Positions 7,509 to 16,200 are shown, counted from the stretch's first letter. The stretch is 64,000 bases of DNA from Allohoeflea poritis (GCF_027889715.1 NZ_JAPJZH010000011.1:147607-211606), one strand, 5' to 3'. A program made the numbers and translations. The notes: generated from the letters alone by a model not told the origin.

Positions 7509-9125
7509 TCACTGCGTGACGATTTCCGGCCCCATCAGCGCATAGGGCAGCATGGTCGAAAGCTCCGGTATGTAGGTCACCAGGATCAGGAAGACGAAGA
7601 GCACGGCCACGAAGGGCAGCGCCGCCTTCACGACCTGGATCAGGCTCATGCCTGTGATGCCGGAGGTCACGAACAGATTCAGTCCGATCGGCGGCGTGAT
7701 CATGCCGATCTCCATATTCACCACCATGATGATGCCGAGATGGACCGGATCCACGCCGAGTTCGATGGCGATCGGAAAGACGACCGGCGCGACGATCAGC
7801 AGCAGCCCGGACGGCTCCATGAACTGGCCGCCGATCAGAAGCAACACGTTGACCGCGATCAGGAAGGTGAACCAGGTAAAGCCGGCATCGAGCATGACCT
7901 CGGTGATCGCCTGCGGGATCCGTTCGCCGGTCAACACATGAGCAAAGAGCAGCGCATTGACGATGATGAACATCAGCATGATCGTCGTCTTCGAGGCGTC
8001 GACCATCACCTTGCGCGTGTCCTCGTTGAAGAAGACCGTGAAGATGTTGCGGCCCATCAGCGCCAGGTTGCGGCCCCAGATCGGCAGGCCGGCGACAAGA
8101 TGGGCAGGCACCTTGGCGATGCCCTCCTGGCCGCGCCACATGACATAGGCCGTCATGATGACCAGCGACAGAACCACGCCGAGCTGCGCCCGGCCGGCAA
8201 CGGTAACGGTGCCGGATTCTGCGGTCGCGAAGAACGACAGGATCATCCATACGAAGAAGAAGGCGGCGCCGTAGACCGTGCCGTTGAAGCCGACGCGTGC
8301 TCGTTTCGAATCGTCATCCGAGACCCAGGGCGTGTCTTTCATCGGCCCCATGTCGCGATAGATGAACAGGGCGATGAAGAATGCGTAGACGGCCGCCACG
8401 GCAGCTGCCTCCGTCGGTGTGAAGACACCGCCATAGATGCCGCCGAGGATGATGATGATCAGGAACAGGCCCCAGCCGGCTTCCTTGCCGCCTTCCATGA
8501 GTTCAAGGAAGCCCTTCCACGGTTCCGCCGGAAGGTTCTTGACCCGCGCCATGAAGTAGATGGCGATCATCAGCATCAGGCCGGCGACGATGCCCGGAAT
8601 GACGCCCGCCAGGAACATGCGCCCGACCGACACGTCGGTCGCCGCCGAATAGACGACCATGACGATGGACGGCGGAATGAGGATGCCGAGCGTGCCGGCA
8701 TTGGCGATGACGCCGGAAGCGAATTCCTTGGTGTAGCCGACCTGCCGCATGCCGGCGATGGCGATGGTGCCGATGGCGACCACCGTTGCCGGCGACGAGC
8801 CGGAAAGCGCGGCGAAGAGCATGCAGGCAAGCACGCTCGCCATGGCCAGGCCGCCGCGGAAATGACCCACCGTTGCGATGGCGAAGCGGATGATGCGCCG
8901 CGCCACGCCGCCGGTGGACATGAATGCGGACGCCAGCACGAAGAACGGAATGGCGAGCAGCGTGTAGTTCTGCGATGCGGTGAACAGTTGCAGCGCCACC
9001 GAAGACATGGAGTCTTCGGAGAAGAATGCGATCACCAGGATCGAAGAGAGCCCCAGCGATACCGCGACCGGCACGCCGACGAAGAGAAGTCCCAGAACCA
9101 GGACGAAGAGAATGATTGCGTCCAT
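7509..9125 (-). CDS. dctM: TRAP transporter large permease, DctM type, with insertion
   Basis: The 12-helix membrane subunit of a TRAP (tripartite ATP-independent periplasmic) transporter, which couples solute import to a Na+ gradient. Family marks include LSGSSPATVVAIG near residues 108-120, LGILIPPSIVMVVYS, GGVFTPTEAAAVA and GMITPPIGLNLFV. At 538 residues it is about 100 longer than the usual 425-440: roughly residues 255-385 carry an extra segment with two more hydrophobic stretches. It is the last gene of dctPQM, 4 bp after dctQ. The adjacent dctBD genes suggest C4-dicarboxylates (succinate, fumarate, malate), though TRAP substrates can differ. Confidence 0.9.
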   Translation of the reverse strand: MDAIILFVLVLGLLFVGVPVAVSLGLSSILVIAFFSEDSMSSVALQLFTASQNYTLLAIPFFVLASAFMSTGGVARRIIRFAIATVGHFRGGLAMASVLACMLFAALSGSSPATVVAIGTIAIAGMRQVGYTKEFASGVIANAGTLGILIPPSIVMVVYSAATDVSVGRMFLAGVIPGIVAGLMLMIAIYFMARVKNLPAEPWKGFLELMEGGKEAGWGLFLIIIILGGIYGGVFTPTEAAAVAAVYAFFIALFIYRDMGPMKDTPWVSDDDSKRARVGFNGTVYGAAFFFVWMILSFFATAESGTVTVAGRAQLGVVLSLVIMTAYVMWRGQEGIAKVPAHLVAGLPIWGRNLALMGRNIFTVFFNEDTRKVMVDASKTTIMLMFIIVNALLFAHVLTGERIPQAITEVMLDAGFTWFTFLIAVNVLLLIGGQFMEPSGLLLIVAPVVFPIAIELGVDPVHLGIIMVVNMEIGMITPPIGLNLFVTSGITGMSLIQVVKAALPFVAVLFVFLILVTYIPELSTMLPYALMGPEIVTQ

Positions 9126-9129
9126 GGGA

Positions 9130-9810
9130 TCAGTCCTTCAGTACGTCTTTGTTTTCGGCCACCAGTTCTTCGGCCTCGTGGCTGGCGATAATCATCTTGC
9201 GCTCGCCGCGCCAGATATCGACCATCGCCTGCAGGCTGCGATAGGCGAAGATGGCCAGGCCGATCGGCAGGATGAGATAGGCGATCCAGCGCTGCACGCG
9301 CTCCTGCAGGCCGAAGGTCTCCTGCATCCAGACGGGGTAGCGCAGATCGTCGAGACCGATGCCGATCTTGAACATGCGCTCCCAGTAGAACACCGCCCCG
9401 CCCTTCGTGTCGGCGCCGAAGAAATTCAGCCATGTCGAGGAAATCAGGATCACCGCGTAGAGGACGCAGCAAAGCGCGCCGATGACCGCGACAACACGGA
9501 ACACGCGCTGGGGCAGCAGGGTAATGACCGCGTCAACCCCCAGATGCGAGCCGATCTTGATCCCGTAGCTCATGCCGAAAAGGATCATCCAGGCAAACAG
9601 GATGCGGGTGAATTCGAGCGCTCCGCCCCAACCGGTGTTGAAGCCGTATCGTGCGATGACCTGGACGAACGACACGATGGTGATCATCGCGAGCAGCGTG
9701 GCGAGAACATTCTCCTCGAATCGCGTGACGGCTTCGGGCCGGACCCGCTCCACAAAATAGAGCGCGATCACAATCGCCACCATGCCGATATAGGGCCAAA
9801 AGGCTGCCAT
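9130..9810 (-). CDS. dctQ: TRAP transporter small permease, DctQ type
   Basis: A 226-residue membrane protein with four main helices; it begins MAAFWPYIGMVAIVIALYFVERV and carries the DctQ core ARYGFNTGWGGALEFTRILFAWMILFGMSYGIKIGSHLGVD near residues 69-110. It is longer than minimal DctQ proteins (about 160-180 residues) because of a loop between helices 3 and 4 (roughly 133-180). It forms the membrane complex with DctM. A GGGAGGG ribosome-binding site precedes the ATG. A strong hairpin separates it from dctP. Confidence 0.88.
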   Translation of the reverse strand: MAAFWPYIGMVAIVIALYFVERVRPEAVTRFEENVLATLLAMITIVSFVQVIARYGFNTGWGGALEFTRILFAWMILFGMSYGIKIGSHLGVDAVITLLPQRVFRVVAVIGALCCVLYAVILISSTWLNFFGADTKGGAVFYWERMFKIGIGLDDLRYPVWMQETFGLQERVQRWIAYLILPIGLAIFAYRSLQAMVDIWRGERKMIIASHEAEELVAENKDVLKD

Positions 9811-9844
9811 TTATCCCTCCCCTTGGAGCGCAGCGAAATGCGCG

Positions 9845-9870
9845 AATGCCCGCCGCGCACGGCGGGCATT
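9845..9870 (-). other. Intercistronic hairpin between dctP and dctQ
   Basis: A perfect 11-bp stem (9845-9855 with 9860-9870) and a 4-nt loop, lying between the binding-protein gene and the permease gene. There is no U-tract in the direction of transcription, so it is better read as an mRNA-stabilising or processing element that keeps the binding protein more abundant than the permease. Confidence 0.6.
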
Positions 9871-9902
9871 GCTTTCATTCAAGTCAATCTTGGACGCTGG
9901 TG

Positions 9903-10898
9903 TCAGCTGTTGGCGTCAACCGCGGCAGCGATGACATCCTTGCCGATGTCGTCTTCGAACTGGTCCCAGACCGGACGCATGGTCTCGACCCACTCCCGAC
10001 GCTCTTCCGGTGTCAGCTGACGGATCGTGCCACCGGCGGCGAGAATACCTTCCTTGGCTTTCTCATTGATCTCCTCGGCCTTGGCGTTCGCCGCCGTAAC
10101 CTCCTCGGCGAAGATGGTCACGAACTGCTCGCGCACATCCTGCGGCAAGCTGTCCAGCCACTCCGTCGAAGTGATGGCCAAATAGGTCAGAAGCTGGTGG
10201 TTGGTCTCGGTGATACCGTCCTGAACCTCGAAGAACTTCTGCTTGTAGATGTTCGACCAGGTGTTCTCCTGACCGTCCACGACACCCGTCTGGAGCGCGC
10301 CATAGACTTCCTTGAAGGCGAGTTTCTGTGCCGAGGCATCCATGGCCTCGATCATGGCGACGGCCACATCCGACGTCTGTACGCGGAATTTCAGGCCATG
10401 GGCATCCGTCGGCAGCATGAGCGGCTTGTTGGCCGAGAAATGCTTCAGGCCGTTATAGACATAGCCGAGGCCGGTATAGCCTTTATCCTCGATCGCACCG
10501 AGAAGCTCCTGCCCGACCGGACCCTGTGTGAACCGGTTGACCGATTCCATGTTCGAGAACAGGAACGGCAGGTCGAACAGCCGGTACTTTTTCGTATAGG
10601 CCTCGAATTTGGACAGCGACGGCGCGGCGACCTGAACATCGCCCAGAAGCAGCGCTTCCATCACCTTGTCGTCGTCGAACAGCGTGGAGCTCGGATAGAC
10701 TTCCATGCAGGCCTTGCCGTTCATGTCCTTGTTGATGCGTTCGGCGATAGCGCGCGCGGCATCGCCCTTCGGATGGCCCGAATCCGCCGTCACATGGCTG
10801 AACTTGATGACAATCTCGCCATCATCGCAGTCCGCCAGGGCCTGGCCCGCGGACATCATCAATGCAATCGCCGAAACGGCGCCCAAAAGTTTCTTCAT
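9903..10898 (-). CDS. dctP: TRAP transporter solute-binding protein, DctP type
   Basis: A 331-residue periplasmic binding protein. The signal peptide is MKKLLGAVSAIALMMSAGQALA, then the mature start DCDDGEIVIKFSHVTADSGHPKGDAA. The DctP family residues that bind the ligand carboxylate are expected in KFRVQTSDVAVAMIEAMDA and YGALQTGVVDGQENTWSNI, both present. ATG at 10898 with an AGGAGG ribosome-binding site 7 nt upstream; a longer in-frame extension to 11060 is not a signal peptide and is rejected. First gene of dctPQM, transcribed from the sigma-54 promoter at 11068-11082. Likely ligand is a C4-dicarboxylate. Confidence 0.92.
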   Translation of the reverse strand: MKKLLGAVSAIALMMSAGQALADCDDGEIVIKFSHVTADSGHPKGDAARAIAERINKDMNGKACMEVYPSSTLFDDDKVMEALLLGDVQVAAPSLSKFEAYTKKYRLFDLPFLFSNMESVNRFTQGPVGQELLGAIEDKGYTGLGYVYNGLKHFSANKPLMLPTDAHGLKFRVQTSDVAVAMIEAMDASAQKLAFKEVYGALQTGVVDGQENTWSNIYKQKFFEVQDGITETNHQLLTYLAITSTEWLDSLPQDVREQFVTIFAEEVTAANAKAEEINEKAKEGILAAGGTIRQLTPEERREWVETMRPVWDQFEDDIGKDVIAAAVDANS

Positions 10899-11067
10899 GA
10901 CTAACCTCCTGAGGCGCGCAAGAAACACGCTCTGTTCTCCCGGACCGGCTGAGCCGGTCAGCTTGCTGCCGCCCTGCGAAAACGCTCCGCATGCGGCGAA
11001 CGAAAATCGGCAACTGTTCGGATTTGTGTTCCTCCCACGTCGACGGTTTTCCGTCACCATTGCCTGA

Positions 11068-11082
11068 GCAAGCCGCGTGCCA
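11068..11082 (-). promoter_or_regulatory. Sigma-54 (RpoN) promoter of dctPQM
   Basis: On the minus strand the site reads TGGCACGCGGCTTGC, a full match to the -24/-12 consensus TGGCAC-N5-TTGC. The GG and GC doublets are 10 bp apart as required. Transcription should start near 11057, giving a leader of about 160 nt to dctP. Confidence 0.88.
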
Positions 11083-11122
11083 GTTTGAAAGAAATTCAGG
11101 AGTGCTTCATTTTTAATAATTA

Positions 11123-11135
11123 TTTCAATGCATTA
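11123..11135. promoter_or_regulatory. Candidate IHF site between promoter and enhancer
   Basis: TTTCAATGCATTA matches the IHF consensus WATCAANNNNTTR except at one position and lies in an AT-rich stretch between the sigma-54 promoter and the upstream palindromes, where a DNA bend would bring DctD to RNA polymerase. It is a one-mismatch match only. Confidence 0.45.
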
Positions 11136-11178
11136 AAAATGATGATCCGGAATGGGCAGAAATTCCGGGCGCCTCCAG

Positions 11179-11228
11179 TGTGTAGCTAGCTACACATTGC
11201 CGCCACCCGCCTGGGTAGTGTTCTACCC
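11179..11228. promoter_or_regulatory. Paired palindromes, probable DctD upstream activating sites
   Basis: Two dyads lie about 110-160 bp upstream of the dctP sigma-54 promoter. The first, TGTGTAGCTAGCTACACA (11179-11196), is a perfect 18-bp palindrome. The second has arms GGGTAG and CTACCC (11213-11218 and 11223-11228). Their centres are 33 bp apart, about three helical turns, so two DctD dimers would bind the same DNA face. Rhizobial dctA genes also have two tandem DctD sites. They abut the end of dctD itself. Confidence 0.65.
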
Positions 11229-11243
11229 GATGCAAGGCCGCTG

Positions 11244-12584
11244 TCAGGCCTCGTGGGAAATGCCGAGCCGCTTGATCTTGTCGTAAAGGCCCTTACGGGA
11301 AATGCCGAGGGCCTCATAGACCGGCTTCAGCGCGCCGCCGTGGCGAGCAAGCTCGGCTTCGATGGCGGCCTTTTCGAATGCGGCCACGCGATCGGCCAGC
11401 GTCGGGTCCTGCCCCTCGGCTCGCGGCGCGTCCTGTTCGAAACCGCTCCACATGCCGAGAACGAAACGTTCCGCATAGTTGCGCAACTCACGCACATTGC
11501 CGGGCCAGTCATGGGCAATGAGTTCCGATTCCAGGTGATGGTCGATTTCCGGGATCTCGCGGCGGTAGCGCGCCCTTGCGTCCCGCGCAAGATGAAAGAA
11601 CAGCAGCGGGATGTCGTCCTTGCGCTCACGCAGCGGCGGAATGGTCAGCGTGATGACATTCAGCCGGTAATAGAGATCGGAGCGGAACGTGCCCTTTGCA
11701 CCTTCCTTCTCCAGGTCGAACTTGGTTGCCGCCACAAAGCGCACATCCAGCGGGATGATTTTGTTGGAGCCGAGCCGCTCGATGGTCCGCTGCTCGATGG
11801 CGCGAAGCAGTTTCGCCTGGAGATCCAGCGGCATCGATTCGATCTCGTCCAGGAAGATGGTTCCGCCATGGGCGTGCTCGAGCTTGCCGATCCGCTGCCT
11901 TTGCGCGCCCGTGAAGGCTCCGGATTCATGACCGAAAAGCTCCGATTCGAAAATATCCGCCGGCAGCGCCGCACAGTTGATGGCAACGAAATTGCCCCCG
12001 GCGCGCGGGCCGTAGTCGTGCAGCGCGCGGGCGACAACCTCCTTGCCGGCTCCGGTCTCGCCGACGATCAGCACATCGGCATCCGTGTCGGCGACGGCGG
12101 CGATCTGGCCACGCAGCCGAACGATCTGCCCGGAGCGTCCGACAAGACGCTGCGTCAGGTCATGCCGTTGGTCCAGCTCATTGCGCAGGGTGCGGTTTTC
12201 AAGCACCAGCCGGCGTTTTTCCAGCGCCCGCTCGATAACGGTCGACAGCCGCGACACAGGAAACGGCTTTTCGATGAAGTCATAGGCGCCGCCGCGCATC
12301 GCCTCGACCGCCAGTTGCACATCGCCATGTCCGGTGATCAGGATGACGGGATAGGTCGCATCGATCGCCAGCACTTTCTTCAACAAGGTCATGCCGTCGT
12401 CGCCCGGCATCCGGATATCGGTGACCACGACGCCATAATCCTCGCGCCCGATATGGTCGAGCACGCTTTCTGCGCTGTCGTAGACGCCGACCGAGAGGCC
12501 CTCGAGCTCCAGGCCCTGCGCCAGCGCATGGCGCAGATCGTCGTCATCATCGACGAGGTGTATTGTCGGAATGGCGCTGTCCAA
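11244..12584 (-). CDS. dctD: C4-dicarboxylate response regulator, sigma-54 activator
   Basis: A 446-residue NtrC-class activator. It has a receiver domain (residues about 6-120, with the phospho-acceptor Asp in VVTDIRMPGDDG), an AAA+ domain (Walker A GETGAGKE; the sigma-54 contact loop GAFTGA in HESGAFTGAQRQ), and a C-terminal Fis-type helix-turn-helix (ALGISRKGLYDKIKRLGI). Phosphorylated by DctB, it would activate RpoN polymerase at the dctP promoter. The start is a TTG at 12584; no ATG exists in frame before the receiver core and a stop codon lies just upstream. A GGAG sequence precedes the TTG. It lies 28 bp after dctB, within a 22-bp tandem duplication. Confidence 0.92.
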   Translation of the reverse strand: MDSAIPTIHLVDDDDDLRHALAQGLELEGLSVGVYDSAESVLDHIGREDYGVVVTDIRMPGDDGMTLLKKVLAIDATYPVILITGHGDVQLAVEAMRGGAYDFIEKPFPVSRLSTVIERALEKRRLVLENRTLRNELDQRHDLTQRLVGRSGQIVRLRGQIAAVADTDADVLIVGETGAGKEVVARALHDYGPRAGGNFVAINCAALPADIFESELFGHESGAFTGAQRQRIGKLEHAHGGTIFLDEIESMPLDLQAKLLRAIEQRTIERLGSNKIIPLDVRFVAATKFDLEKEGAKGTFRSDLYYRLNVITLTIPPLRERKDDIPLLFFHLARDARARYRREIPEIDHHLESELIAHDWPGNVRELRNYAERFVLGMWSGFEQDAPRAEGQDPTLADRVAAFEKAAIEAELARHGGALKPVYEALGISRKGLYDKIKRLGISHEA

Positions 12585-12624
12585 ATCACTCTACTCCGCT
12601 GCCCAAATCATTCTACTCCGCTGC
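12581..12624. repeat. 22-bp tandem duplication at the dctB-dctD junction
   Basis: Two adjacent copies, 12581-12602 and 12603-12624, are identical at 21 of 22 positions (beginning CCAAATCA, ending CTACTCCGCTGC on the plus strand). The dctB-proximal copy encodes the last codons and stop of DctB; the other supplies the GGAG and TTG start region of dctD. Without the duplication the two genes would be about 6 bp apart. Confidence 0.9.
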
Positions 12625-14370
12625 AATGTCCGATGCGTCGGCAGCACGCAGGCGCACGGCAAAGCAGGCACCGCCGCTATCGCTTTCGCCGACGGCAATG
12701 CTGCCGCCGAAATCGGCGACGATGCTGCTGGCGATCGACAGGCCGATGCCGATGCCGGCACCCACATCCTTGGTGGTGAAGAACGGCTCGAAAATGCTGT
12801 CGCGGCGTTCGGGCGGAATGCCGGGACCGTTGTCCTCGACCCGCACCACCACGGCATCGCCGTCCTCGCAGACCGTCAGCGTCACCTGACCGTTCTCCGT
12901 GCCTGCCCCAGCAATCGCATCAATGCCGTTGTTGATCAGGTTCACAAAGACCTGCGACAGACGGATCTGCCCGCCCAGGACCCGGTGTGGACCGCCCTCG
13001 ATCTTCGTTTCCACTTTGACGCCGGCTTTGCGGGCCCTCGGCAGGACAAGCATAAGCGCCTCATCCAGCACCGGCGCAATGGGGATCGCCTTGACCGTCG
13101 TGCCGGGTTTGCGCGAGAACGAAAGCAGGCTCTGGGAGAGCTGGGCCATGCGGTCGACAAGACCGCTGATCCGCGTCAGATTGTCTGAAACCGTTCCGGT
13201 ATTGCCCTTGTCGAGGAAGCGGTGCGCATTGTCCGAATAGGTCCGAATGGCGGCGAGCGGCTGGTTGAACTCGTGGCTGATCGCCGCCGACATCTGGCCA
13301 AGCGCAGCCAGTTTGGCTGCCTGAACCAGTTCGGCCTGTGTCTTTCTTAGCTGTTCCTCGGTCTGCCGCCGTTCGTCGATCTCCCGCGACAGCGACACAT
13401 TCGTATCGCTGAGCGCCTTGGTGCGTTCGCGCACCAGCCGCTCGAGTCGCAGCGATGCGGCCCGGTCGCGGCGCATGCGCAACAATTGCCCCTCGCGCCG
13501 CATGACGACGACAAAGGCCAGGGCGCCCACCAGCAGGCTGACAAGCGCGGCAATAATTCCGCCGGTCCAGGCGGCGGTCACCAGCGGACGCTCGTCGGAC
13601 AGCACGTGAAGCTGCCAGTCGAGCAGCGGCAGATGACGCGTAAGATCGCTGTGCAGGACCTTGCCGCCCACCAGGTAGTGGCCGGGGGTCCGGGCTTCGG
13701 ACATCAGCGTGTCCAGATGCTGCAGCCGCCACAGCGGCTGGTTGGTCAGGAACACGGTTCCGGTCGGATCGGTGATAAAGATCGGATTTGTCGACAAGGA
13801 CCAGGTGGCCTCGACGGGATCGAAATCCACATAGACGGCTATGGCGCCGATCAGAACGTTGTCCTGCCGCACGCCGAAAGCAAAGGCGTAGGCGCGCTGC
13901 TCGGAGTCCAATGAAATCGCCTGCCGGCCGAGCCGGCCCTGGCGCACCGCCTCCAGCAGCCGGACATGCTCTTCCCTGTTGCCGGTAAAGAGCCCGCCCG
14001 CCGTCGCCAGAACACGCCCGTCCGTGTGAAGGAACGCGACCTCCTTGGCACCCGACCTGCCGGCGATCTCGATCGCCTTGCGTCGCGCTGCTTCGCTCAT
14101 GTCGCGATCCGGATCGTCGAACAGCGCGATGATGGATTCCTCGCGCGAAAGCAGGGGCGGCAGCAGCCGGTACTTGTCGAGAATGCCCGACAGCGCCTCG
14201 GCCTGCACGGCGAGCGTCTCCGCCGCCTTCGATTCAAGCTGCTGCTCGGCCCGGTCGCGCCACCACTGCGCCGTGAAATAGACCGCCGCCAGACCGAACA
14301 GGCAGACGGCACAGGCGGTGATCACCCGTGTGCGACGAAAATTGCGGCGATTTGAGGCTCCACTGACCAT
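12613..14370 (-). CDS. dctB: C4-dicarboxylate sensor histidine kinase
   Basis: A 585-residue membrane kinase. An N-terminal helix (ITACAVCLFGLAAVYF), a periplasmic sensor of roughly 240 residues of the dCache type, and a second helix (GGIIAALVSLLVGALAFVVV) are followed by a coiled-coil linker (SLREIDERRQTEEQLRKTQAELVQ region), the H-box SHEFNQPLAAIRTYSDNA with the phospho-His, and an ATPase domain (NLINNGIDAI, VEDNGPGIP, GAGIGIGLSIA). This is the DctB layout: it senses external C4-dicarboxylates and phosphorylates DctD. The start is uncertain: ATG at 14370 or GTG at 14388, neither with a strong ribosome-binding site. The gene reads into dctD. Confidence 0.9.
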   Translation of the reverse strand: MVSGASNRRNFRRTRVITACAVCLFGLAAVYFTAQWWRDRAEQQLESKAAETLAVQAEALSGILDKYRLLPPLLSREESIIALFDDPDRDMSEAARRKAIEIAGRSGAKEVAFLHTDGRVLATAGGLFTGNREEHVRLLEAVRQGRLGRQAISLDSEQRAYAFAFGVRQDNVLIGAIAVYVDFDPVEATWSLSTNPIFITDPTGTVFLTNQPLWRLQHLDTLMSEARTPGHYLVGGKVLHSDLTRHLPLLDWQLHVLSDERPLVTAAWTGGIIAALVSLLVGALAFVVVMRREGQLLRMRRDRAASLRLERLVRERTKALSDTNVSLSREIDERRQTEEQLRKTQAELVQAAKLAALGQMSAAISHEFNQPLAAIRTYSDNAHRFLDKGNTGTVSDNLTRISGLVDRMAQLSQSLLSFSRKPGTTVKAIPIAPVLDEALMLVLPRARKAGVKVETKIEGGPHRVLGGQIRLSQVFVNLINNGIDAIAGAGTENGQVTLTVCEDGDAVVVRVEDNGPGIPPERRDSIFEPFFTTKDVGAGIGIGLSIASSIVADFGGSIAVGESDSGGACFAVRLRAADASDIAAE

Positions 14371-14422
14371 GCGGGAAAGATTATTCACTCTCGTTGAAAA
14401 AAGCCACGCGGGCGCGAAGATC

Positions 14423-15517
14423 TCACTTCCTGCCGGACAGCATGCGCTGACCGATGGCGACCGATTTGATCATGGCAAACACCGGCAGGTCCGTTGAAAT
14501 GCCCAGCGCATCGAAGGCATGGCGTGTGATGCGAGCCCGCAGCGCTTGCCCGCCGATATCGAGTACGATCTCGACAAACGGGCTTTCATCGAGCGCGAAG
14601 CTGCGCACCGTCGCCGGCAACACGTTGCGCACGCTGACATCTTGCGGCGCGGCGAGGGACAACGCCACATCGCGTGCCTTGATGCGCATGCGCAGCCGGT
14701 CTCCGGCACGCACCCTGTCGCTGACGATATGAAGTTCCTGCCCGCCTTCCAGTGAAACCGTGCACAGGCCGTATTGCGCGTCGATGGCGCTGACGGTCCC
14801 GCTTACGAGAGAGCTTGCCTCGTGCCGGCCGAGCGCCGGACCGAATTCGAGCTTCGAGAACATCTCAACCGCATCGCCCGAGCCGAGCACTGTGCCGTCG
14901 GACAAAAGCACCAGCGTGTCGGCGAGGCGCGCCACCTCGTCCACCTCGTGGCTGACATAGACGATGGGAAGGCCCGTCTCGTCACGCACCTCCTCCAGAT
15001 AGGGCAGGATTTCGCGCTTGCGCGCCTGATCGAGCGAGGCCAGCGGCTCGTCCATCAGCAGCAGGGCGGGATCGGCAAGCAGCGCGCGGCCGATGGCGAC
15101 ACGCTGCATCTCGCCGCCCGACAGCGTCGCCGGATAGCGATCCATCAATCCGCCGATACCAAGCAGTTCTGTAATGCGGTCCAGATCCGCACTGCTGTTC
15201 CGGTTTCCGGCCCAGCGGCCATAGGTCAGGTTGCGGGCGACGGACATATGCGGGAACAGCCGCGCATCCTGGAAAACCATGCCGATGCGGCGCTTCGGCG
15301 GTGCGATATCCGTTCCCGCCTCGCTGTCGAACAGCGTACGCCCGTCAGCGCGGACGACTCCGGATTGCGGCCGGATCAGGCCGGCAATCATCTTCAGAAT
15401 ACTCGTCTTGCCGGAACCCGAATGCCCGAAGAGCGCAGTCACGCCAGCGCCTGCCTCGAACTCGGCCGATATCTCGAAGTCGCCGAGGCGCGAATGCAGC
15501 CGGACCGCAAGGCTCAT
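14423..15517 (-). CDS. modC: Molybdate ABC transporter ATP-binding protein
   Basis: A 364-residue ABC ATPase that drives molybdate import. Walker A is GHSGSGKTS (residues near 30-38), the signature LSGGEMQRVAIGRAL, Walker B LLLMDEPLASLD and the switch His in YVSHEVDEV. After the ATPase comes a C-terminal Mop domain (about residues 295-360, VRNVLPATVRSF... ) that binds molybdate and is diagnostic of ModC. The ATG at 15517 overlaps modB by 4 bp; the longer open frame upstream lies inside modB and is rejected. Last gene of modABC. Molybdenum is needed by the CO dehydrogenase encoded at 26.8-30.6 kb. Confidence 0.93.
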   Translation of the reverse strand: MSLAVRLHSRLGDFEISAEFEAGAGVTALFGHSGSGKTSILKMIAGLIRPQSGVVRADGRTLFDSEAGTDIAPPKRRIGMVFQDARLFPHMSVARNLTYGRWAGNRNSSADLDRITELLGIGGLMDRYPATLSGGEMQRVAIGRALLADPALLLMDEPLASLDQARKREILPYLEEVRDETGLPIVYVSHEVDEVARLADTLVLLSDGTVLGSGDAVEMFSKLEFGPALGRHEASSLVSGTVSAIDAQYGLCTVSLEGGQELHIVSDRVRAGDRLRMRIKARDVALSLAAPQDVSVRNVLPATVRSFALDESPFVEIVLDIGGQALRARITRHAFDALGISTDLPVFAMIKSVAIGQRMLSGRK

Positions 15518-16197
15518 CTGCGCCTCCTTTGTCCGATATGCCGGCCGACCCACTCCGACAAGAGGACAGAGCCGATCGCCAGGCAGGCGGAGATCGCGAT
15601 CAGCATCGCCATCGCCCGGTCGCCGGCCGGGCTCTGCAGCAGCGAATAGATCGCCAGCGACAGGGTCTGCGTCTCGCCCGGAATGTTTGAAACAAAGGTG
15701 ATCGTCGCGCCGAACTCGCCGAGCGCCTTGGCAAAACCGAGCACCGCGCCGGCGATGACCCCCGGCATGACCAGCGGCAGGGTTATGGTCAACAGGCGCA
15801 TCAGGCGTCCGGCGCCGAGTGTCGCCGCCGCCTCCTCGAGACCTCGGTCGAGCGTTTCGATCGACAGCCGCATCGGCCGCACCAGAAGCGGAAACGCCAT
15901 TACCCCGGCCGCCAGGGCCGCGCCCTCCCACCGGAAGGCGAAATCCAGTCCGACGGTGCGGAAGGCCCGGCCCGCAAAACCGCTGAAACCGAAAAGCACC
16001 AGCAGGAAATAGCCCGTGACGACCGGCGGCATGACCAGCGGCAGCGTCACCAGCGCCTGCAACAGGCTTTTGCCCCAGAATTCGTGCCGCGCAAGGACCC
16101 AGGCGACCGCGAAAGCGATCGGCACCGCAAACAGCATGGCGACCGCCGAAACCTTCAGCGACAAGAGAACAATGTCGGCCACTTCCACCTCGGACAT
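15514..16197 (-). CDS. modB: Molybdate ABC transporter permease
   Basis: A 227-residue inner-membrane permease with five to six helices. The ABC-permease EAA loop reads EEAAATLGAGRLMRLLTITLPLVMPGVIAGAVLGFAKALGEFGATI (residues about 121-166), with the GAT(I) ending typical of molybdate permeases (ALGEFGATI). The N-terminus MSEVEVADIVLLSLKVSAVAMLFAVPIAFAVAW matches ModB. It is separated from modA by 3 bp and overlaps modC by 4 bp, so the three are one operon. Confidence 0.93.
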   Translation of the reverse strand: MSEVEVADIVLLSLKVSAVAMLFAVPIAFAVAWVLARHEFWGKSLLQALVTLPLVMPPVVTGYFLLVLFGFSGFAGRAFRTVGLDFAFRWEGAALAAGVMAFPLLVRPMRLSIETLDRGLEEAAATLGAGRLMRLLTITLPLVMPGVIAGAVLGFAKALGEFGATITFVSNIPGETQTLSLAIYSLLQSPAGDRAMAMLIAISACLAIGSVLLSEWVGRHIGQRRRR

Positions 16198-16200
16198 TGG

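Noticed and set aside
7740..9191. 483-codon open frame opposite dctM, and similar long antisense frames (11253-12779, 25385-26674, 28999-30534, 33328-34710, 43741-45426)
   Set aside because: GC-rich third positions of real genes create long mirror frames; these lie on the opposite strand of well-supported genes and their products are low-complexity Arg/His/Asp-rich.
15518..15931. Extended N-terminus for ModC
   Set aside because: The extra codons overlap modB in a different frame and lack ABC-protein similarity; ATG 15517 overlaps modB by the usual 4 bp.
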